Source of the DNA: UBA1858 sp963976865
Lineage (GTDB): Bacteria; Pseudomonadota; Gammaproteobacteria; UBA4575
DNA: 64,000 nt
Direction of reading: 5' to 3'
NCBI GenBank assembly: GCA_963976865.1
Contig: CAXBLY010000001.1
Span: 806,001-870,000 of the forward strand
The notes beneath the pieces are model-generated. The model had not been told where the DNA came from. It did not search any database and saw nothing but the letters and a program-made list of their open reading frames with translations. Positions 36,441-45,019 of the stretch are shown here, piece by piece; position 1 is the stretch's first letter, and each line of letters starts with the position of its first letter. A program made the position numbers and the translations under genes.

Positions 36441-37160
36441 ATGCAGATTAATAATAAGTCCAGTGCGTTTATATTAGGCTTGTTTATATTTCTTGGCTTG
36501 GCAGTGTTGGGGTACTTGCTAGCCAACGCAGCAATTGACGTCAAGCAGTATGATCGCAGCGTCACTGTGAAAGGACTGTCTGAAAGAGAATATCAGGCTG
36601 ACATTGTGATATGGCCGATAGAGTTTACGCTGGCAGATAATAATCTGGAGCAATTGTACAGCACGATCGATAACTACACATACAAAGTCAAAACATTTTT
36701 ACAGGAAAATAACATTGCCCCTGATGAAATTTCATTTTCATCGCCATCTATTAATGACAAGACAGCACAGCAATATGGAGGAGCTCAGGCACCGCGTTAT
36801 CGATATTCCGCCATCCAGACTGTGACAGTCTATTCTAAAAATATCGATGCAGTGCGTGCAGTAATGGGTAAACTTTCTGAATTGGGGAAGCAGGGGATCG
36901 CTTTTTCCGGTGGAGGATACGCACATCAGACAGAATATATTTTTACCCGACTAAATGAAGTAAAACCGGAAATGATTGAAGAAGCCACGCGTAAAGCGCG
37001 AGAGGTAGCGGAGAAGTTTGCCAGCGACTCGGAAAGTAAATTGGGAAAAATTAAAAAAGCATCGCAAGGTCAATTCAGTATTTATCCACGCGATAAAAAT
37101 AATCCGCACATTAAGAAAGTGCGTGTGGTGTCTACCGTTCAATATTATCTTTCAGACTGA
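36441..37160 (+). CDS. SIMPL (DUF541) domain protein
   Basis: The protein of about 239 residues has an N-terminal TM anchor (SAFILGLFIFLGLAVLGYLLA) and a SIMPL/DUF541 domain (DRSVTVKGLSEREYQADIV; ATRKAREVAEKFASDSESKL). SIMPL proteins are envelope-localised and of uncertain function; E. coli YggE is linked to oxidative stress tolerance. ATG 36441 has GGAGG five bases upstream and is preferred over an in-frame GTG 21 bases earlier. Confidence 0.9.
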   Translation: MQINNKSSAFILGLFIFLGLAVLGYLLANAAIDVKQYDRSVTVKGLSEREYQADIVIWPIEFTLADNNLEQLYSTIDNYTYKVKTFLQENNIAPDEISFSSPSINDKTAQQYGGAQAPRYRYSAIQTVTVYSKNIDAVRAVMGKLSELGKQGIAFSGGGYAHQTEYIFTRLNEVKPEMIEEATRKAREVAEKFASDSESKLGKIKKASQGQFSIYPRDKNNPHIKKVRVVSTVQYYLSD

Positions 37161-37177
37161 TACATAGAGTACTACGT

Positions 37178-37465
37178 ATGAATAAATACAATTTCCCTTA
37201 TGTTGCGCTGGCGATGGGACTGGTTTTTTTGCTGGCAGTCACTTTTGGTGGCCAGTTGGGCGAAAACGGACTAACCCGACTACCATTGCTGACGCTGTTG
37301 GTTGTAAGCGAGTTTGCGTTTTTTATCTGTGCTATTGGAGGCTATCTAAGCTTGCGACGATTAACTGATTTAGGCTATTCGATGCCTCATGCTGTAGCAG
37401 GTGTGGGTTGTGTGATATTGGCTGTGCAGTTTCTGATGCTGGGCATTGAGTTCTGGCCTTTGTAA
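37178..37465 (+). CDS. Small three-TM membrane protein of unknown function
   Basis: The 95 residues consist of about three hydrophobic helices with short polar turns (GGQLGENGLTRLP; SLRRLTDLGYSMPH). No family is recognised. It follows the SIMPL gene by 17 bases and abuts or overlaps the DUF6498-like gene, so it is probably part of that run. Confidence 0.65.
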   Translation: MNKYNFPYVALAMGLVFLLAVTFGGQLGENGLTRLPLLTLLVVSEFAFFICAIGGYLSLRRLTDLGYSMPHAVAGVGCVILAVQFLMLGIEFWPL

Positions 37466-37481
37466 TGGTCCGTATGCATCC

Positions 37482-38087
37482 GTGGTTAATTTCACAACGT
37501 TAAATACTGCCTCTCTTGCCTTGATTGTTGGCAATTTGGTGCCAATAATCGGTGTGTTATTTTTCGAATGGCAGCTGTTTCCGCTGATATTACTGTATTG
37601 GTTGGAGAATATAGTGATTGGCGTGTTCAATGTATTCAGGATGCTGACATGTTCGGGATCAGAACCTTTGCTAAAGAGAGTGTTTCTGACACTGTTTTTC
37701 TCTGTACACTATGGGATGTTCTGTTTTGGTCATGGAACATTTGTTGTGGATTTATTTGGAGATGAGCTGGATTCCATACCAGCGGCATTACAGCTCATTT
37801 CGCACAATGGCATGCAGCTGGCTTTAATTGCGCTCATGATCAGTCATGGATTCTCTTTTTTACAGAATTACCTGATACGGGGCGAATTTAAAAAAATGTC
37901 TGTATCGGAGGTGATGTTTTCGCCTTACAGGAGAATAATCGTTCTGCATGTGTTTATCATATTTGGAGGAATGGCGTTGCAGACATTTGGTGTCACACAG
38001 TCAGGTTTAATTTTACTGGCTATTGTTAAAATAGTTGCAGATCTGATAGCGCACAAAATTGAACACAAGAAGAGTGAAGTCAAATGA
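37482..38087 (+). CDS. DUF6498-like multi-TM membrane protein
   Basis: The protein has about six TM segments. Its opening (SLALIVGNLVPIIGVLFFEW followed by a YWLENIVIGVFNVFRM helix) matches what I know of the DUF6498 family, whose function is unknown. Start is uncertain: GTG 37482 avoids the upstream gene, whereas TTG 37446 overlaps it by 20 bases. The 3' end overlaps the lipB start by four bases (ATGA). Confidence 0.75.
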   Translation: MVNFTTLNTASLALIVGNLVPIIGVLFFEWQLFPLILLYWLENIVIGVFNVFRMLTCSGSEPLLKRVFLTLFFSVHYGMFCFGHGTFVVDLFGDELDSIPAALQLISHNGMQLALIALMISHGFSFLQNYLIRGEFKKMSVSEVMFSPYRRIIVLHVFIIFGGMALQTFGVTQSGLILLAIVKIVADLIAHKIEHKKSEVK

Positions 38088-38710
38088 ATGCCGAATTAAA
38101 GCATTGCATGCCAACAATGCGGCATCTGGATCTGAGCGACTATTGTGTGGTGCATAAACGTATGCATGAATATACAGACAACCGAAACGATGATTCCGCT
38201 GATGAAATCTGGTTTGTGCAGCATGAACCTGTTTTTACACTGGGCCGAAATGGCAACCGGGCAAATGTGCTGATTGATTCGGATATCCCTGTAGTGCATT
38301 CCGACCGGGGAGGCGATGTGACATATCACGGCCCTGGTCAGTTGCTGGTTTATTGTTTGATGGATATAAAGCGAATGCAAATAGGTGTTAAATCGCTGGT
38401 GCATGGACTTGAAGAAATTATTATTCAGTATTTATCAGAGTATGATGTACTGGGTGAAAGGATACAAAGCGCACCAGGTGTGTATGTGCAGGGGAATAAA
38501 CTGGCGTCGCTTGGCTTGCGTGTAAGACATGGATGTACGTTTCATGGTTTGTCAATCAATGTTAATATGGATACCAGTCCTTTTACCTATATAAACCCCT
38601 GTGGTCTGGAAGGGATGAAAGTCACTCAGTTATCACAATTGGGAATAAACAGAAATTGTGATGAAGTTGCATCGGATTTATCAAATCTTATTATCAAACA
38701 ATTCTACTAG
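38084..38710 (+). CDS. lipB: Octanoyl-[acyl-carrier protein]:protein octanoyltransferase
   Basis: LipB moves octanoate from octanoyl-ACP to the lipoyl-domain lysine. The 208 residues contain RGGDVTYHGPGQLLVY (about 76-91), the catalytic Lys region NKLASLGLRV and the Cys in YINPCGLEGM. Lipoylated targets include GcvH at the window start. It overlaps the DUF6498-like gene by four bases and precedes lipA by four bases. Confidence 0.97.
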   Translation: MNAELKHCMPTMRHLDLSDYCVVHKRMHEYTDNRNDDSADEIWFVQHEPVFTLGRNGNRANVLIDSDIPVVHSDRGGDVTYHGPGQLLVYCLMDIKRMQIGVKSLVHGLEEIIIQYLSEYDVLGERIQSAPGVYVQGNKLASLGLRVRHGCTFHGLSINVNMDTSPFTYINPCGLEGMKVTQLSQLGINRNCDEVASDLSNLIIKQFY

Positions 38711-38714
38711 CGAG

Positions 38715-39650
38715 ATGAGTACAAGTAACAAACAACGTGGTGAAGACAAGGTAGCTCGTATACCCATAAAAATTGTTCCATCAGAGACAGTGTTGCGCAA
38801 ACCAGAGTGGATTCGCATCAAGGTCGCCAATTCAGAAAAAGTATCCAGGCTGAAGAAAACGATCAAGGATAACGGTCTTTATACTGTATGTGAGGAAGCG
38901 TCCTGCCCCAATCTTAATGAGTGTTATGCTCATGGCACGGCAACATTTATGATACTTGGTGATCTTTGTACGCGTCGTTGCCCTTTTTGTGATGTTGCTC
39001 ATGGGCGCCCACTGGCTCCGGATGAAAACGAACCGGCAAAACTGGCGCAAACAATTCAGTTAATGCAATTGAAGTATGTCGTGATTACATCAGTCGATCG
39101 TGATGATCTCAAAGATGGAGGAGCCAGTCATTTTCAGCGATGCATAAAAGAAGTGCGAATGCTTAACCCGAATATTGAGATTGAAGTGCTGGTGCCTGAT
39201 TTTCGTGGACGAATGGATAAAGCACTGGCAGCACTGCAGATAGAATTGCCGGATGTGTTTAATCATAATCTGGAAACAGTTCCGCGTTTATATAAACAGG
39301 CCAGACCAGGTGCAGACTATCTCTGGTCACTAAAACTGATTAAAGAATTCAAGCAGGCCAATAACCATATACCAACCAAGTCTGGAATTATGCTGGGTCT
39401 GGGTGAAGAGCTTGATGAAGTGCGTGAAGTAATGAAAGATCTACGGGCACATGATTGTGATATGTTAACTTTGGGGCAGTATCTGCAACCATCTAAACAT
39501 CATCTGCCAGTGATTCGGTACGTGACACCAGAGGAATTCGAACAATTGCGTATAGATGCTTTGGAGATGGGTTTCTCAAATGTGGCTAGTGGGCCAATGG
39601 TGCGGTCTTCATATCATGCAGACCAACAGGCAGCTGGAATCGATAAATAA
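38715..39650 (+). CDS. lipA: Lipoyl synthase
   Basis: LipA is the radical-SAM enzyme that inserts two sulfurs into octanoyl groups on lipoyl domains. With ATG 38715 the protein has 311 residues. It has both iron-sulfur sites: the auxiliary cluster Cys59, Cys64 and Cys70 (CEEASCPNLNEC) and the radical-SAM Cys85, Cys89 and Cys92 (CTRRCPFC). An in-frame ATG inside lipB would extend it by 19 atypical residues. The order lipB-lipA is usual; the 3' end converges with murU. Confidence 0.97.
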   Translation: MSTSNKQRGEDKVARIPIKIVPSETVLRKPEWIRIKVANSEKVSRLKKTIKDNGLYTVCEEASCPNLNECYAHGTATFMILGDLCTRRCPFCDVAHGRPLAPDENEPAKLAQTIQLMQLKYVVITSVDRDDLKDGGASHFQRCIKEVRMLNPNIEIEVLVPDFRGRMDKALAALQIELPDVFNHNLETVPRLYKQARPGADYLWSLKLIKEFKQANNHIPTKSGIMLGLGEELDEVREVMKDLRAHDCDMLTLGQYLQPSKHHLPVIRYVTPEEFEQLRIDALEMGFSNVASGPMVRSSYHADQQAAGIDK

Positions 39651-39691
39651 AATATTTGCTTGCGTGTAACTATTTGACAGGCTGTTTACTG

Positions 39692-40354
39692 TTAATTGCA
39701 CAGCGCAAATTTATTGGCTGTATGTAAACGGCTTCCAGTGCCAACATCAAACCATGCGCCGGTAAAAAGCTCGGCGCTGATGTTGCCGTTGCTAATGCAG
39801 TGATGGATTGTTTCTATTAATGGGTAAACCCGCTTTTCGTGCGCAAATAATTTTGGATCTATATAAGCGACACCGCTGTATGTGAAGCGTTGACTGGTAT
39901 GCTCATTTAATTTTATCTGACTCCCTGAAAAGTCGCCGCTGGCATTATGCTCCGGGTTATTGACCATAAACAGGTGCAGGTGCGAATCTGCAAGTGCAAA
40001 TCTGGTGTCGAATGGAATGCGGCAGTAAATGTCTGCGCTGATAACCAGCACTGGCTCATCCCCTAACAGAGGGCGTGCGTAAGAAATTCCACCGCCTGTT
40101 TCTAAAGCACGTTCACCTTCATCAGAGTATATGATGGGAATGTTGTGTGCAGAACCATCGCCAAGATATTTGCGAATCTGCTCGCCTTTATATGCCGTGT
40201 TGATGATGACAGACTCAAAACCTGCGGCAGCAAGATTAAACAGATGGTGTTCAATGAGCGTGCGCTTGCCGACTCTTATGAGAGGTTTGGGTTTTCTGTC
40301 AGTCAGTGGACGCAGGCGATTACCTCGTCCGGCTGCAAGGATCATGGCTTTCAT
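39692..40354 (-). CDS. murU: N-acetylmuramate alpha-1-phosphate uridylyltransferase
   Basis: The 220-residue nucleotidyltransferase has the MILAAGRGNRLRPLTDRKPKPL signature, the ISADIYC metal site and GAWFDVGTGSRL near the end. MurU forms UDP-MurNAc from MurNAc-1-P in the cell-wall recycling route that bypasses MurA, giving fosfomycin tolerance in Pseudomonas. The ATG overlaps amgK by four bases, the known amgK-murU pairing, which supports MurU over a general sugar-1-P nucleotidyltransferase. Confidence 0.92.
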   Translation of the reverse strand: MKAMILAAGRGNRLRPLTDRKPKPLIRVGKRTLIEHHLFNLAAAGFESVIINTAYKGEQIRKYLGDGSAHNIPIIYSDEGERALETGGGISYARPLLGDEPVLVISADIYCRIPFDTRFALADSHLHLFMVNNPEHNASGDFSGSQIKLNEHTSQRFTYSGVAYIDPKLFAHEKRVYPLIETIHHCISNGNISAELFTGAWFDVGTGSRLHTANKFALCN

Positions 40355-41328
40355 AAAAGAGTACTAATTAGCGAATGAAACGGTCGTAATTCATCATATT
40401 TTTTGCTGACGTTGAGCACGTAATCCATCGTGCGGGGAATGTCATTCATGTATGAGGATTTATTATCCCGGTAATTAAGTCGGGAGAATATACCAATAGC
40501 TTTTAAGTGGCGCTGTATTCCCATCAGATCAAACCAGCGAGTAAACTGAGTGTAGTCGTATTGATTGGGTAGGTGGCTGATAAACTCTTTTACCCATGTG
40601 TCTATTTTTTCCTGTGGCCAGTCAATATAGCAATCTCTAAGTAATGAAACCAGATCATATGTGACGGGGCCACTCACGGCGTCCTGAAAATCAATGATGC
40701 CGAGATGATTGTCGTCCAGTAACATTAGATTCCTGCTGTGATAATCACGATGAACAAATACTTGAGGCTGATCTAATGCATTTTTTTCAAGCACTTGAAA
40801 TGTTGATGCCAGAATGTTTTTATACTCATCTGTTAGAGTGCAGTTTAAATGCTTGCTTAGAAACCAGTCAGTGAACAGGCTCATCTCAGTGTGTAGCAGC
40901 TCACTATTATAAGCTGGCAGGTGTGAGTGATCGACCCGCTGAAGATCCACGATGTGTTTCATCGCGATAGTATATAGATGGTCTGCTGTTTTTTCGTTCA
41001 GGCAGCTATGTAGTAACTGATCGCCAAAATCCTGCTGTACGTAAAACCCGTCATTGGATGAGACATAAATCCTTGGTGCGGGTAAATTGTTATCTGTTAG
41101 TAACAGTGCAATATCAATAAAGCGCTGACTATTTTCCTTTTCTGGTGGTGCATCCACTGCAATTAATGGTATCTGATCCATTCCCATTTCATTTTTGGCA
41201 ATAAATCTAAAGTAACGTCTGAAACTGGCGTCGCCAGACACAGGTGAAAATGAGTTATCAACTACATCAAACAGAGAATAAATCCAGTCCTGTAATTGTT
41301 GTGTACGTTTGTCAGTCGTGTGGTCCAT
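40351..41328 (-). CDS. amgK: Anomeric MurNAc/GlcNAc kinase
   Basis: The 325-residue protein has the aminoglycoside-phosphotransferase fold: FRRYFRFIA N-lobe, HRDYHSRNLMLLDD catalytic loop with Asp, and IIDFQDAVSGPVTYDL metal-binding Asp. AmgK phosphorylates the anomeric carbon of MurNAc for MurU. In Pseudomonas the pair sits next to lptD; here lptD is 27 kb away. The gene is divergent from the acetolactate-synthase-like gene. Confidence 0.92.
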   Translation of the reverse strand: MDHTTDKRTQQLQDWIYSLFDVVDNSFSPVSGDASFRRYFRFIAKNEMGMDQIPLIAVDAPPEKENSQRFIDIALLLTDNNLPAPRIYVSSNDGFYVQQDFGDQLLHSCLNEKTADHLYTIAMKHIVDLQRVDHSHLPAYNSELLHTEMSLFTDWFLSKHLNCTLTDEYKNILASTFQVLEKNALDQPQVFVHRDYHSRNLMLLDDNHLGIIDFQDAVSGPVTYDLVSLLRDCYIDWPQEKIDTWVKEFISHLPNQYDYTQFTRWFDLMGIQRHLKAIGIFSRLNYRDNKSSYMNDIPRTMDYVLNVSKKYDELRPFHSLISTLL

Positions 41329-41502
41329 GCGGGTGAAGTTAGTTACGTTGGAGTGTATAGTTTTGAGAAATGGTTTATTTTTGAGTGAATTATGCGACTA
41401 ACCGGCTAAATAAATAAGAAACATGCCGATATGTATAACTAGTCAATTATAAGTCAGTTTGGTAATCAAGTTGTCGTCAATTCCTGTCTATTGGAGAAAT
41501 AC

Positions 41503-43149
41503 ATGAAAGCATCCGAATTATTTATTAAATGCCTTGAAAATGAAGGAGTTGAATATATTTTTGGCATCCCTGGCGAGGAAAATCTGGATGTCATGGATGC
41601 TTTACTAGACAGCAAGATCAAGTTTATTACCACACGTCATGAGCAGGGTGCAGCATTTATGGCCGATGTGTATGGCAGATTAACGGGTAAAGCAGGTGTA
41701 TGCCTGGCAACACTTGGTCCAGGTGCGACGAATCTTGTCACAGGCTTTGCTGATGCCGATATGGACCGTGCACCAATTGTTGCTATTGCTGGGCAGGGCG
41801 CGACCACTCGAATGCACAAGGAAAGTCATCAGGTACTGGATCTGGTAAATTTGTTTGAGCCAATTTCCAAATACAGTACCCAGATACGGGCACCGGAAAT
41901 CATTCCTGAAGTTGTCAGGAAAGCATTTAAAGATGCACAGATAGAAAAACCCGGCGGCAGTTTCATTGATTTCCCTGAGAATATCGCAGGTGCACAAATG
42001 CCTGTCGATAAACAGCCGCTAAAAGTACAGTCACCTTCGCCACCCGTACCGCCAGCAGAAAAAATCAAACAAGCTGCTGAGATAATTAGCCAGGCAAAGA
42101 ACCCAATCATCATGGCGGGTAATGGCGTGATACGAAATCGCGCGTCAAAACAGTTAGTCCAGTTTGCCGAACAACTTAATATTGCTGTAGCTACAACTTT
42201 TATGGCCAAGGGGGTTATACCTTTTTCACATAAACTTTCATTAGGGACAGTAGGCTTGCAGGCAAAAGATTATGTGGGATGCGGGTTTGAAAAATCAGAC
42301 GTCATCATCTGTATTGGGTTTGATATGGTGGAATTTCATCCGCATATTTGGCATAAGTATAAAGATAAAAAAATAATACATATTGATATGAGTGCAGCCG
42401 AGGTGGATGAGCACTACATCCTTGAAGCAGGTGTCATTGGAGACATCAAGACTGGCCTTGATGCTATTGCAAAACAAGCAAAACCATATATCGGCGGGTT
42501 CAATGATGAATTGCGTGAGACCATTGTGACAGAACTGAACGAACACGCTAATGACACAGGCTTTCCTGTAAAGCCTCAAAAAATAATTTGCGATCTGCGT
42601 TCTGTATTGAATTCTGAAGATGTTGTTGTATCTGATGTGGGTGCGCATAAAATGTGGATGGCACGTATGTATCAGGCTGAAGAACCAAATACGTGCATTA
42701 TTTCTAATGGTTTTGCCTCAATGGGTATAGGTGTCCCGGGGGCGATTGCGGCCAAACTGGTTAACCCTGACGCGACAGCATTGACGGTCACGGGCGATGC
42801 CGGATTCCTGATGAATTCACAGGAAATTGAAACGGCATTACGCATTGGTGTCGCCATAGTGATACTGGTCTGGAACGACAGTGAATACGGATTAATTAAA
42901 TGGCATCAAATGCGCAAGCTGGGTCGTCCTAGCCATATCGACTTTATAAATCCCGATTTCGTCAAGTATGCAGAAAGTTTTGGTGCTAAAGGTTATCGTG
43001 TGAATAGTGCTGAAGAGTTAGTACCGACACTGAAACAGGCCATTGCAGACGATACTGTTGTCATTATCGATTGTCCGGTAGATTATTCAGAAAATATGAA
43101 ACTCACTGAAGAACTGAGCCGTCTTGTGACTGGCGTGGGACCTGAGTAA
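41503..43149 (+). CDS. Acetolactate-synthase-like ThDP enzyme, large subunit (catabolic-type)
   Basis: The product of about 548 residues is a ThDP-dependent enzyme of the acetohydroxyacid synthase group: FGIPGEENLDVMDAL, the activating Glu in RHEQGAAFMADVYGRLTG, and the metal/ThDP motif VTGDAGFLMNSQEIETAL...WNDSEYG. It resembles stand-alone AlsS-like proteins. No regulatory small subunit (ilvH/ilvN) or ilvC is adjacent; an aldehyde dehydrogenase follows after 12 bases. That pairing suggests a 2-oxoacid decarboxylation/carboligation linked to aldehyde oxidation, not isoleucine/valine synthesis. ATG 41503 has GGAG six bases upstream. Confidence 0.88.
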   Translation: MKASELFIKCLENEGVEYIFGIPGEENLDVMDALLDSKIKFITTRHEQGAAFMADVYGRLTGKAGVCLATLGPGATNLVTGFADADMDRAPIVAIAGQGATTRMHKESHQVLDLVNLFEPISKYSTQIRAPEIIPEVVRKAFKDAQIEKPGGSFIDFPENIAGAQMPVDKQPLKVQSPSPPVPPAEKIKQAAEIISQAKNPIIMAGNGVIRNRASKQLVQFAEQLNIAVATTFMAKGVIPFSHKLSLGTVGLQAKDYVGCGFEKSDVIICIGFDMVEFHPHIWHKYKDKKIIHIDMSAAEVDEHYILEAGVIGDIKTGLDAIAKQAKPYIGGFNDELRETIVTELNEHANDTGFPVKPQKIICDLRSVLNSEDVVVSDVGAHKMWMARMYQAEEPNTCIISNGFASMGIGVPGAIAAKLVNPDATALTVTGDAGFLMNSQEIETALRIGVAIVILVWNDSEYGLIKWHQMRKLGRPSHIDFINPDFVKYAESFGAKGYRVNSAEELVPTLKQAIADDTVVIIDCPVDYSENMKLTEELSRLVTGVGPE

Positions 43150-43161
43150 AGTGACAGAATT

Positions 43162-44601
43162 ATGAATGAAAATTTTAAAATCATGATCCCCGGTGCAAAT
43201 GGAACGGGGGAAAATATTACCGTTGTTGCTCCATGGGACTTAAGCGCTATTGCCGAAGTGCCTGTTGCTTCCGCAGAAGATGTAGATAAGGCTTTAAATA
43301 CTGCATATAAAATATTTCAGAAGCGTGATCGCTGGCTACCCATTCCAAAACGAATTGAGGTGCTGGAAAAAACTGCAGAATTGATGCAGCAACAGGCTGA
43401 GTATCTGGCTCTGGAAGCGGCAAGAGAAGGTGGTAAGCCATTAGTGGATTCACGTGTAGAAGTTGCCCGCGCAATTGATGGTGTAAAAAATTGTGTAGAA
43501 GTTTTACGTACCGAAAGCGGGCGTGAAATCCCAATGGGATTAAATTCGTCTTCGTTAAATCGCCTGGCATTTACGCGCAAGGAACCGATAGGTGTTGTCG
43601 TTTCAGTGAGTGCTTTTAATCACCCGCTTAATTTGATTGTGCATCAGGTCGGTCCAGCCATTGCCGCCGGTTGTCCTGTCATTGTTAAACCGGCAGAAGA
43701 CACGCCACTGTCATGTTTTCGATTTGTGCAAATCCTGCGTGACGCAGGTTTGCCGGAAGAATACTGTCAGGCATGTGTGGTGAGTGATCACTCTGTCGCT
43801 GAAAAACTGGTGACAGATGAACGTGTCGGATTTTTCTCTTTCATTGGTAGCGGAAAAGTAGGCTGGATGCTGCGTTCCAAGTTAGCCGCAGGTACGCGAT
43901 GTGCATTGGAGCATGGTGGAGTTGCCCCGGTAATTATCGATTCCACAGCGGATCTCGATGATACCCTTCCTCTTATAGCCAAAGGTGGTTTTTACCATGC
44001 GGGTCAGGTTTGTGTGTCAGTACAGAGAGTATTTGCACCACGCGCAATGGCTAATGAAGTTGCTGAACGCCTGGCTGGTTTTGCCAGAGAAATGAAGATA
44101 GGAGATCCGACACTGGCGTCCACTGAAGTAGGGCCGCTTATCAGGCCACGTGAAGTTGATCGAGTTAAATCCTGGATTGATGACGCGATAGAAGAAGGTG
44201 CTACTAAAGTGTGTGGAGGAAATGTATTATCAAATACCAGCTATGAATGCACTGTACTGCTGGAGCCAGCTATTCACTCACAAATCAGCACTGAAGAAAT
44301 TTTTGGTCCGGCAGTTTGTGTGTATGGATATGACCATGTCGATGAGGCCATTGCGCAAGCGAATAGTCTGCCTTATGCGTTTCAGGCATCGGTATTGACA
44401 CAGAATCTGGACTTTGGTCTGGATTGTAGTCGCCGTTTAGATGCCGCCACTGTCATGATAAACGATCACACAGCATTTCGTGTTGACTGGATGCCGTTTG
44501 CCGGTATTCGACAATCCGGGTTAGGTGTGGGAGGTATTCCCTACACCTTTGATGATATGCAAATAGACAAACAGATAGTGATCCGTTCCGGGAAGCTATA
44601 G
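43162..44601 (+). CDS. NAD(P)+-dependent aldehyde dehydrogenase
   Basis: The 479-residue ALDH-superfamily protein has VSVSAFNHPLNLIVHQVGPA (cofactor-binding region), GSGKVGWML, the general-base Glu in CALEHGG and the nucleophile Cys in HAGQVCVSVQRV. Its substrate is unknown. Co-transcription with the acetolactate-synthase-like enzyme suggests it oxidises an aldehyde product or precursor of that enzyme. The stop is two bases from the convergent EF-hand gene. Confidence 0.9.
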   Translation: MNENFKIMIPGANGTGENITVVAPWDLSAIAEVPVASAEDVDKALNTAYKIFQKRDRWLPIPKRIEVLEKTAELMQQQAEYLALEAAREGGKPLVDSRVEVARAIDGVKNCVEVLRTESGREIPMGLNSSSLNRLAFTRKEPIGVVVSVSAFNHPLNLIVHQVGPAIAAGCPVIVKPAEDTPLSCFRFVQILRDAGLPEEYCQACVVSDHSVAEKLVTDERVGFFSFIGSGKVGWMLRSKLAAGTRCALEHGGVAPVIIDSTADLDDTLPLIAKGGFYHAGQVCVSVQRVFAPRAMANEVAERLAGFAREMKIGDPTLASTEVGPLIRPREVDRVKSWIDDAIEEGATKVCGGNVLSNTSYECTVLLEPAIHSQISTEEIFGPAVCVYGYDHVDEAIAQANSLPYAFQASVLTQNLDFGLDCSRRLDAATVMINDHTAFRVDWMPFAGIRQSGLGVGGIPYTFDDMQIDKQIVIRSGKL

Positions 44602-44603
44602 TC

Positions 44604-44873
44604 CTACTCGTTATTACTTCGAGAATTGAGGTAATCGTAAAATTCGAATTTGGTGATAACGCCTTCGCCGCTTTTATCATATTTGGCAAATACCTTGGGG
44701 TCACCGAGGTTGTATATATTTTTAGCCTCATTGATGTCGAGTTGCTCATTTCGGTCCAGGTCTGAACCCCAAAACAACCCATCTTTAAAGTCTAATCCAC
44801 CACCGCCAAGCGCAAAACCCTGCGATGAGTACGCAAAAGTGATCAATAAGCAGAAAGTCATAATAGTTTTCAT
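44604..44873 (-). CDS. Small exported EF-hand protein
   Basis: The protein of about 89 residues has a signal peptide (MTFCLLITFAYSSQGFA) and two EF-hand-like loops: SDLDRNEQLDINEA and KYDKSGEGVITKFEF. Both loops keep acidic residues at the Ca-binding positions. A periplasmic calcium-binding or calcium-sensing role is inferred. It is not obviously connected to the convergent aldehyde dehydrogenase. Confidence 0.78.
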   Translation of the reverse strand: MKTIMTFCLLITFAYSSQGFALGGGGLDFKDGLFWGSDLDRNEQLDINEAKNIYNLGDPKVFAKYDKSGEGVITKFEFYDYLNSRSNNE

Positions 44874-44900
44874 ATGCTGCATCCTTATATTGCTGTGTTT

Positions 44901-44922
44901 AATAAAGACCTGTCGGGCAGGT
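44901..44922 (-). terminator. Weak terminator candidate downstream of argA
   Basis: ACCTG-N5-CAGGT (44908-44922), followed in the minus direction by CTTTATT, could end argA transcription about 100 bases after its stop. The stem has only five pairs. Confidence 0.3.
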
Positions 44923-45019
44923 ATTATCTTACAGCGAGCAGATGTGTAATTCTAATTCTGCCTAAGTGTTATAACCACAACATTAATATCTTTAATAATA
45001 AAAGAAAGAACTGTCGCGA

